Of a DNA stretch of 64,000 nt, positions 55,966-64,000 are shown one piece after another. Both the position numbers and the translations under genes were made by a program. Below the pieces are notes generated by a model. It made no database searches and was not told the DNA's origin. It worked only from the letters and a program-made list of their open reading frames with translations. The DNA comes from Chitinimonas koreensis. Its GTDB lineage: Bacteria; Pseudomonadota; Gammaproteobacteria; Burkholderiales; Chitinimonadaceae. The stretch spans positions 1,203,001 to 1,267,000 of the forward strand of contig NZ_CP060704.1 of NCBI RefSeq assembly GCF_014353015.1, written 5' to 3'. Position 1 is the first letter of the stretch. The number at the start of each line of letters is the position of its first letter.

Positions 55966-56453
55966 GGGCGTCGCTCCAGCGGCGCGCCGGCGCGCGGGCC
56001 GGGCGTCTGGCTGTAGGCCTCGGCCGGGGTGAAGCGGATCGCCGCCAGGTCGTCGGCGGCGCAGGCGTAGCAACTGCGCAGCGTCGCTTCGTCGAAGTCC
56101 AGCCCGACCAGCTCGGCGATCAGCCGGTCGAGCTGCCCGCTGGCGGCGGCCTGGTCGTCGTCGTCCGCGGCGATCTCGTGCGCGTCGTGGCCCTTGAGCT
56201 GGATGGTGCGGTGGCTGCTCGGCTCGGAGAACACCGCCGCCAGCTGGCCGTTGTCGGCCAGGTGCTCGAACAGCGGCAGCGCCTGGCTGCGCGGTAGCAG
56301 CACGACGAGGCTGCGCCGGTCGGCCGCCACCCGGCAGGCGACGGCGCGGGCGACGAAGGGGTGCAGCAGCACGTCGCGGCTGGCGAGCGTGATGCTGCGG
56401 CCGCCTTCGAGAAACGCGGCCAGCGCGTCGTCGAGGGGAAGAATGCCTGTCAT
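55962..56453 (-). CDS. Pyridoxamine 5'-phosphate oxidase-like flavin-binding protein
   Basis: 163 residues from the ATG at 56453 (MTGILPLDDALAAFLEGG). The sequence ITLASRDVLLHPFVARAVACRV, then LVVLLPRSQALPLFEHLADNGQLAAVFSEPSSHRTIQLKG is split over a beta-barrel like that of PNPOx-like domains. HRTIQLKG corresponds to the usual flavin/substrate strand. It is first of a three-gene operon and overlaps the next start as ATGA. Substrate unknown; a role as an F420- or FMN-binding sensor or reductase is possible. Confidence 0.7.
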   Translation of the reverse strand: MTGILPLDDALAAFLEGGRSITLASRDVLLHPFVARAVACRVAADRRSLVVLLPRSQALPLFEHLADNGQLAAVFSEPSSHRTIQLKGHDAHEIAADDDDQAAASGQLDRLIAELVGLDFDEATLRSCYACAADDLAAIRFTPAEAYSQTPGPRAGAPLERRP

Positions 56454-56698
56454 GGACGAAATTGGACCCAGTGGGTCGATCCGCAGTATGGGCGGCGCAG
56501 GGCGCCGCACCGGTTGTTGTTGTTTCCCGCCTCCGGGGGCGGCACGGCGGCGCCGGCCGTCGAGGGCCGCTGGGCCGGTCTGCGCCGGCCTCGGCGCTGG
56601 GCCGTGCGAGCCGCGATTGTATGTGAGTTACCTGTCCGGGTCGCCCTACCCGGATGTCATGGCTGGCCAGTGTTACGCGATTGCGACGCTGGCCGCGC

Positions 56699-58516
<1,818 letters not shown>

Positions 58517-58721
58517 GGCGGGTCTGGGGCGGGGTGGGGGTGTGGAAGCCGCGCATTATACCCGCCGCCCCCGCCTGCGCGCCGGGCGCTTGCTGCGTTG
58601 CGGCTGGACGGGAGCGTGTTTGCTGCATCGCGGCAACGGGCGGGCGGGGTGGGTGAGCGGCTGCTTGCGTGGGGGTTGGCTTGGCAGCCATAACGAATGA
58701 GAAGGGCGCAGGTCGTAGTAA

Positions 58722-58905
58722 GCCCCTCTCCCGCCGGGAGAGGGGTTGGGGAGCCCGGCACAGGGTGAGGGAGCGGCGGTTCGGGTATTCACTGTCTGTA
58801 CCTGCGAGAACCGTAACGGTGGGATGACATGGCGCAGCGACAACCTGAACGGACGCTCCCTCATCCCCGGCCCTTCTCCCGGTGGGAGAAGGGAGCAAGA
58901 CGGGT
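58722..58905. repeat. Large intergenic palindrome, CCCCTCTCCCGCCGGGAGAGGGG type
   Basis: Two hairpins, CCCCTCTCCCGCCGGGAGAG at about 58726 and CCCTTCTCCCGGTGGGAGAA at about 58869, are joined by inverted GTGAGGGAGCG and CGCTCCCTCAT arms. It lies in the 445-base gap (58517-58961) between recQ and the divergent penicillin-binding protein gene. That gap otherwise shows no gene; a GAGGGGG ribosome site precedes the latter. Confidence 0.75.
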
Positions 58906-58961
58906 CTGCAACGGGTATGCGGACGACGTGATTCCATAAAGCAAACAAGAGGGGGAACTGC

Positions 58962-61900
58962 ATGGCCAAGGAGGGCAAGGCCCATGGCGAGAGGCGCAAG
59001 CGCGGCGATCAGCGGCGGCGGCCCGATGCATTCCTGCGGCGCCGCGAGGATGCCCCGACGGCGCCCAGGCCGGCCGCCGCACGGCTGCACTACCGCCCCA
59101 GCCCGCATGCCGCGGCGCGGGCGCCCGGCGCCTTCTGGACCGCCTTCCTAGCCGGCAACGGCCAGCGCCTGCTGAAGCGCGGCCGGAAGCCGCAGCGGAC
59201 GGCGGCACCCGAAGCCGGGCCCATCGCTCCTTCGCTCGCGCCCGCAGCGGCGACCGAACCCGGCGCCGAATCCCTGCCCGAGACTGTTGCGGTGCCCATG
59301 GGCGAGCCTGCCGCAACGCCGGCCGGCGAGCCTGTCGGCGAGCCCGTCGGCGAGCCGCTGCCCGCCCTGTTGGCGCCGCCGCTCGATCAGGACGCGCCTG
59401 CGCCGACCATCGAACCCGGCTTCGCATCTGTCGACGAGCCTGCCGGCGCACCCACCGCCACCACCCCAGCCGATCCTGCCGGAACACCCGCCGAGCCCGT
59501 CACCGAGCCCACCGCCGAACCGCTGCCCGCCCTGCTTGCCCCGCCGGCCGCCGCCGCGCCCAAGCCACGCCATCGCCGCCGCTGGCGCCTGGCGATCGGC
59601 CTGCTGCTGATCGCCGCGCTGCTCACCGCCGCCATCGTCGCCGCCCGCCGCGAGATGAACGAATCGCCGCTGCAGGCGCGCTGGCTGGCCGGCATCGGCC
59701 GCCACATTGCCTTCGCCCCGGCGCCCGGTGCCAACCCGGACATCCGTTACCCCGGCGACGGCCCCTACGACCAGCGGCTCGGCTACAGCCAGCTGCCGGG
59801 CTACCTGAAGCGGCTGCAAGGCCAGGACTATGCGGTGACGACGCAGGCGCGCAGTTCGGCGCAACTGGTCGAAGCGATCGACCACGGCCTGTTCACGCCC
59901 TACCGGGAGAAATCGCAGGCCGGCCTGACGATCCTGGAGCGCTACGGCCGGCCGCTGTTCGCCGCACGCTACCCCGAGCGCGTCTACACCCGCATGGAAG
60001 ACGTGCCGCCCATCCTGGTGCAGGCGTTGCTGTTCACCGAGAACCGCGAGCTGCTCACCCCGCAGGCGCCGACCAGCAACCCGGCAGTCGAATGGGACCG
60101 GCTGGCCTGGGCGGTGGCCGCCCGGATCGGCCGGGTGATCGACTCCGACCTCGACGCCCCCGGCGGCAGCACGCTGGCCACCCAGATCGAGAAATACCGT
60201 CACTCGCCCGGCGGCCGCACCGACAGCGCCGGCGAGAAGCTGCGGCAGATGGCCTCGGCCTCGCTGCGCGTCTACCTCGACGGCGAGGACACCCGGCCGG
60301 CGCGGCGCCGCATCGTGGTCGACTACCTCAACACCGTGCCCTTGAGCGCCAAGCCCGGCTACGGCGAGGTGAACGGCCTCGGCGACGGGCTGTGGGCCTG
60401 GTACGGCCGCGACTTCGCCGAGGTGAACCGGCTGCTGGCCGGCCGCGGCCACGAGCCGGCCCGCGCGCTGGCCTTCAAGCAGGCGCTGAGCCTGATCATC
60501 TCGCAGCGGCGGCCGTCCTATTACCTCGGCAACGCGGCCAGCCGGCTCGAATCGCTGACCGACAGCTACCTGCGCATCCTGGCCGCCCAGGGCGTCATCG
60601 CCCCGGCGCTGCGCGACGCCGCGCTGGCGCAGCGGCTGGTGCCGGGCCGCTTGCCGCCGCCGCCGCCAGCTGCCTTCGTCGAGCACAAGGCCGCCAACGC
60701 CATCCGCATCGACCTGGCCGGCCGGCTCGGCATCGACAAGCTGTACGAACTCGACCGGCTCGACCTGACCGCGCACAGCACGCTCGACGGCAAGCTGCAG
60801 CAGGCCGTCACCGAAGTGCTGCGCGGCCTGCGCGACCCGGCCACCGCGCGCGCTGCCGGCCTGGTCGGCCCGCGCCTCCTGGAGCGCGGCGACCCGGCCA
60901 AGGTGATCTACAGCTTCGTGCTGTTCGAACGCGGCCGCGATTTCAACCGCGTGCGGGTGCAGACCGACAACTACGACCAGCCGCTCGACATCAACGAAGG
61001 CACCAAGCTCGACCTCGGCTCGACCGCCAAGCTGCGCACCCTGGTCAGCTACCTCGACGCGGTGGCCGAGCTGCACGCGCGCTGGTCGGTGCTGCCGGCA
61101 GCCGAACTGGCCAAGGCCGGCGGCGACGAGCCCGACATGATCAGCCGCTGGGCGCGCGACTGGCTGGCCCGCGCGCCGGACCGCAGCCTGCCGGCGATGC
61201 TGGACGGCGCGCTCGAGCGCAACTACTCGGCCAGCCCCGCCGAGCGCTTCTTCACCGGCGGCGGCATGCACACCTTCGAGAACTTCAAGCACGAGGACGA
61301 CGGCCGGGTGATGAGCGTGCGCGAGGCGCTGCGCAACTCGGTGAACCTGGTGTTCATCCGGCTGATGCGCGACGTGGTGCGCTACCACATGCAGCAGCTG
61401 ACCGGCTCGACCGCGACGATGCTGGCCGACGTGCGCGACCCGCGCCGGCAGGCCTACCTGGCCCGTTTCGCCGACCGCGAGGGGCTGGTGTTCCTGCAGC
61501 GCTACCAGGACAAGTACCGCGGCCTCAAGCCCGACCAGGTCGACGCCATGCTGGTGAAGAGCGCGCGCCAGACGCCGCGCGCGCTGGCGACCATCTTCCG
61601 CACGCTCTACCCCGAAGCCGACCAGGCCGCCATGGCCGCCTTCCTGGCCCGCTACGGCGCTGCCGCCAGCCCGCAGCAGCTGGCGCGGCTGTACGAGGAG
61701 CAGGCGCCGGGCAAGTTCGACCTCGGCGACCGCGGCTACCTGGCCCGGCTGCATCCGCTCGAACTGTGGCTGGCGGCCTACCTCAAGGCGCATCCGCAGG
61801 CGCGCTGGGCCGAGCTGGTCAAGGCCAGCGCCGCCGAGCGCCAGGATGCCTATAGCTGGCTGTTCAAGCCGCGGCAGAAGCGCGCCCAGGACAGCCGCAT

Positions 61901-62518
61901 CCGCCAGATGCTGGAAGCCGACGGCTTCGCCCGGCTGCTCAAGCAATGGCAGCGGGTCGGCTACCCGTTCGACGCGCTGGTGCCGTCCTACGCCACCGCG
62001 CTCGGCGCCTCGGCCGACCGGCCGGCGGCGCTGTCGGAGCTGATGGGCATCCTGCTCAACGACGGCTTGCGGCTGCCGTCCACCCGGATCGAACGGCTGC
62101 ATTTCGCCGCCGCCACGCCTTACGAGACGGCGCTGGCGCGGCAGCCGGCCTTGCCGCAGCGGGTGCTGCCGGCCGAGGTGGCGCGTGCGGCTCGGGAGGC
62201 GCTAAGAGCGGTGGTGGAGAGCGGGACGGCGAGCCGGCTGAACGGGGTGTTCAAGGATGCCAATGGGCAGCCGCTGGCGGTGGGCGGGAAGACGGGGACC
62301 GGGGATCACCGCTACGACACTTATGGGAAGGGCGGGGTGTTGCTGTCTTCGCGGGTGGTGAGTCGGTCGGGGACGTTTGTGTTCTATATTGGGGATCGGT
62401 ATTTCGGGACGTTGACGGCGCATGTGCGGGGCCGGAGGCGGCGGGGTATAGCTTTACCAGTGCGTTGACTACGCAGATTTTGAAGGTGTTGGCGCCGAGT
62501 TTGCAGAGACAGCGGTGA
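58962..62518 (+). CDS. Very large class A penicillin-binding protein (GT51 plus transpeptidase), 3' end broken by one missing base
   Basis: About 1,185 residues when one base is added in the GGGG run at 62428-62431. The frame then ends PEAAGYSFTSALTTQILKVL at the TGA 62516-62518 rather than in a basic tail at 62468. The first 205 residues are a cytoplasmic Pro/Ala/Glu-rich region with a duplicated EPLPALLAPP (131-140 and 187-196). The membrane anchor is about 209-228. The glycosyltransferase domain shows LLFTENRELL and GGSTLATQIEKYRHSPGG. The transpeptidase domain has SxxK as DLGSTAKLRT, SxN as RNSVN and KTG as GGKTGTGD. A large insert lies between the last two. The GT glutamate context is unusual for the family. 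It should polymerise and crosslink peptidoglycan. Codon use changes over the last 300 bases (GGG, TTG, GTG in place of GGC, CTG). Confidence 0.85.
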
Positions 62519-62687
62519 AAATGCGATGACCTGCGTCGGACCAGCCTGTTACCTATCCGTAGTAGAAAGAAAGGCTCGAAGGACTTTCCATTTCTTTTTA
62601 AGCGTCTAGTATCTCAAAGGCAAGGCTCAATGCTATTAACGCAGCGTGGTTACGGTGTGGATTATATGTCCAATGGGGGAGGCAATT

Positions 62688-63266
62688 GTGGCTAAGTCAA
62701 AAAGAAAGACTGTCGAAGTTGGCGTGCGGCCTGGCTCTGCGGTGTTACATGCAGAGTTGAAAAACAATTTTGTTCATGTTTTTGTTGATGATCAAAATTT
62801 GTTCTGGGGCATTCAGAACTCTGGGCAGGGTCGGGACTATAGGATTGATTTTGGTCGTTTGCTAGAGGCTGCAATGAAAGATGGTGATGGAAATCATCGA
62901 TTTGTAAAGAGTGCATATATAGCCGGGGTGATCCCTGATGATGATTATTTTTGGGAGGTTGCTCGGAATCAGGGGTTTACAGTCAAGAGGGGCTATCTTA
63001 GTTCAAGTGGTGGAGTTACTCGTTCAAAACAAGATGATGCATTCTTGATAACTGAAATTGCTTGTGTGCTTTATGAGCATGAGGGACCATCTACTATTGT
63101 ACTTGTGGCTGGGGATGCTGACTACGTGCCGCCACTAATTAAGGCTAATGAAAAGAAGTGGCGTGTTGAGGTTGCATTTATTGATCGGGGATTGTCTTCG
63201 GCATTGGATCCCGTGGCACATCAGTTCAGAAGTATTAACGCTTCAAGTATCAAACATATTAAGTGA
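62688..63266 (+). CDS. NYN-domain (LabA/DUF88-like) putative ribonuclease
   Basis: 192 residues from the GTG at 62688, which has GGGGGAGG five bases in front; in-frame ATGs upstream lack such a site. The PIN-like NYN fold is seen as VHVFVDDQNLFWG (first Asp and Asn), KQDDAFLITEIACVLYE (middle acidic cluster) and IVLVAGDADYVPPLIKANEKKWRVEV (last acidic pair). NYN proteins of this type are predicted metal-dependent RNases; some belong to defence or RNA-turnover systems. Base composition is far lower in GC than the rest of the window, with AT-ending codons throughout, which suggests recent acquisition. Confidence 0.85.
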   Translation: MAKSKRKTVEVGVRPGSAVLHAELKNNFVHVFVDDQNLFWGIQNSGQGRDYRIDFGRLLEAAMKDGDGNHRFVKSAYIAGVIPDDDYFWEVARNQGFTVKRGYLSSSGGVTRSKQDDAFLITEIACVLYEHEGPSTIVLVAGDADYVPPLIKANEKKWRVEVAFIDRGLSSALDPVAHQFRSINASSIKHIK

Positions 63267-63282
63267 ATTTGTTATATTCTGT

Positions 63283-63365
63283 CTGGTAGATTGGGCTAAA
63301 TGAAATGAAGCCCAACGTTTACCCCATGTTCGTTGGGCTTCGCTACGCTCAGCCCAACCTACCAG
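63283..63365. repeat. Nested palindrome, TAGGTTGGGCT family
   Basis: Outer arms CTGGTAGATTGGGCT (63283-63297) and AGCCCAACCTACCAG (63351-63365) differ at one position. An inner hairpin GAAGCCCAACG...CGTTGGGCTTC lies at 63307-63341. It resembles the widespread GTAGGTTGGGCTGAGCGAAG-type interspersed repeat. The last codons of the following minus-strand gene lie inside it. Confidence 0.8.
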
Positions 63366-63618
63366 AGTGCTCGAACGCTGTTTCGATTATTTTCTGTGCC
63401 AGTTTCAAATTCCCTCTGATGTCGTCCACCACGTAGCTCAGTGTTTCACCGCCGAGGTGATCCACGCTGCCACCATCGTATTGCTGCGATAGTAGGAGAA
63501 GCACGGCTTGCGCCCTAGCCAGCGCACACTCCAGCGCGTCGATATGCAGGCCAGGTGGCGCATCCGGCGACGGGACGAATAAAGACTCTGGTGTATAGAA
63601 AGATTGTTCGACTGTCAT
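63349..63618 (-). CDS. Small protein of unknown function
   Basis: 89 residues from the ATG at 63618 (MTVEQSFYTPESLFVPSPD); longer extension upstream is not supported. It is an acidic, helix-rich small protein: LHIDALECALARAQAVLLLLSQQYD, then VVDDIRGNLKLAQKIIETAFEHS. Small proteins of this build occur beside XRE regulators in Pseudomonas and Neisseriales, and here an XRE gene is divergent. Its final residues SGRLG and stop are provided by the intergenic palindrome, so the natural end may have been replaced. Function not known. Confidence 0.65.
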   Translation of the reverse strand: MTVEQSFYTPESLFVPSPDAPPGLHIDALECALARAQAVLLLLSQQYDGGSVDHLGGETLSYVVDDIRGNLKLAQKIIETAFEHSGRLG

Positions 63619-63754
63619 ATCGTTCTTCCCCTTCTGTATTTCGTATATACGCACATGACAAAGCCGAATCAGGCGGAGCGATCCGATGATTCTGTCAATA
63701 ATTATGGGATGTATATTCAGTGGATGCAAGTGCCTCATAACGTGACGATGCCGT

Positions 63755-64000
63755 ATGGCCGCGCCACTCAGAGGACCCAAACCCACCGACAACCCCACGA
63801 CCTTGCGTGAGGTGCTGGCCTACAACGTCCGGTCGGTGCGTGTCTCCAAGCAGTTATCCCAAGAGCAGTTGAGCTTCGTTGCAGGGCTGGACCGTTCCTT
63901 CATCAGCCAGATCGAACGCGCGATGAATAACGTGTCGATCGACAACGTCGAGAAGATCGCGGCGGCCTTGGCGGTCGAACCTTATGTCTTGCTGATCAAA
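63755..64000 (+). CDS. XRE-family transcriptional regulator, 3' end outside the window
   Basis: The frame is open to the last base, giving 82 residues from the ATG at 63755. Residues about 17-82 form a helix-turn-helix of the XRE/Cro type: LREVLAYNVRSVRVSKQLS, then QEQLSFVAGLDRSFISQIER, then NNVSIDNVEKIAAALAVEP. Such regulators usually repress their own and the divergent gene. The 136 bases between it and the small minus-strand gene would hold the operator. No stop is visible, so total length is unknown. Confidence 0.85.
   Translation, partial: MAAPLRGPKPTDNPTTLREVLAYNVRSVRVSKQLSQEQLSFVAGLDRSFISQIERAMNNVSIDNVEKIAAALAVEPYVLLIK

Overview
The window is a GC-rich bacterial chromosome segment. 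Gene content points to a betaproteobacterium, probably of the Neisseriales (Chromobacteriaceae/Chitinibacteraceae type). The pointers are the rpsF-priB-rpsR-rplI operon with a primosomal priB, a dapC-dapD pair, an mltG-tmk-holB-pilZ-tatD string and general secretion pathway pseudopilins. This placement is inference from gene order and composition; no 16S gene is present.

Layout. Positions 1-17424 are the 3' part of one enormous gene whose start lies upstream of the window. It encodes more than 5,800 residues of Gly/Ser/Ala/Thr/Asp-rich repeats typical of filamentous-haemagglutinin-like surface exoproteins. Its end overlaps a small secreted FecR-domain gene. Then come a YafJ-like amidotransferase, an orphan FliD-like gene, fabI, an ODP-type metallo-beta-lactamase-fold gene, an acyl-CoA dehydrogenase with its electron donors etfB-etfA, and purU. 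From 28 to 34 kb lies a partial type II secretion cluster (gspF, a MazG-like gene, gspG, H, I, J, K). From 34 to 40 kb are algC (phosphomannomutase/phosphoglucomutase), a two-receiver diguanylate cyclase, and dapC-dapD. From 40 to 48 kb are two small proteins, a DinG/YoaA helicase, mltG, tmk, holB, pilZ, tatD and a PhnP-like hydrolase. From 48 to 54 kb are ndh, the rpsF ribosomal operon, a second diguanylate cyclase and trmL. From 54 to 62.5 kb are a PNPOx-like/GAF/cupin operon, recQ and a very large class A penicillin-binding protein. The last 1.4 kb has clearly lower GC and holds a NYN-domain gene, a small unknown gene and the beginning of an XRE regulator.

Two patterns run across the whole window. 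First, seven genes (algC, the 35.7-kb diguanylate cyclase, mltG, tmk, the PhnP-like hydrolase, the PNPOx-GAF regulator and the penicillin-binding protein) are each broken by exactly one missing base, and most of the breaks sit in a run of G or C. This looks like homopolymer undercalling in the assembly rather than seven real pseudogenes, and it also creates a false helicase-MltG fusion. Second, the intergenic spaces are full of dispersed hairpin repeats. They include a roughly 95-bp GAAGTC-hairpin family with five copies, two REP-like palindrome families, GTGAAA-rich inverted repeats, and two larger palindromes. The GAAGTC family and the internal architecture of the giant gene are the most interesting unexplained structures here.
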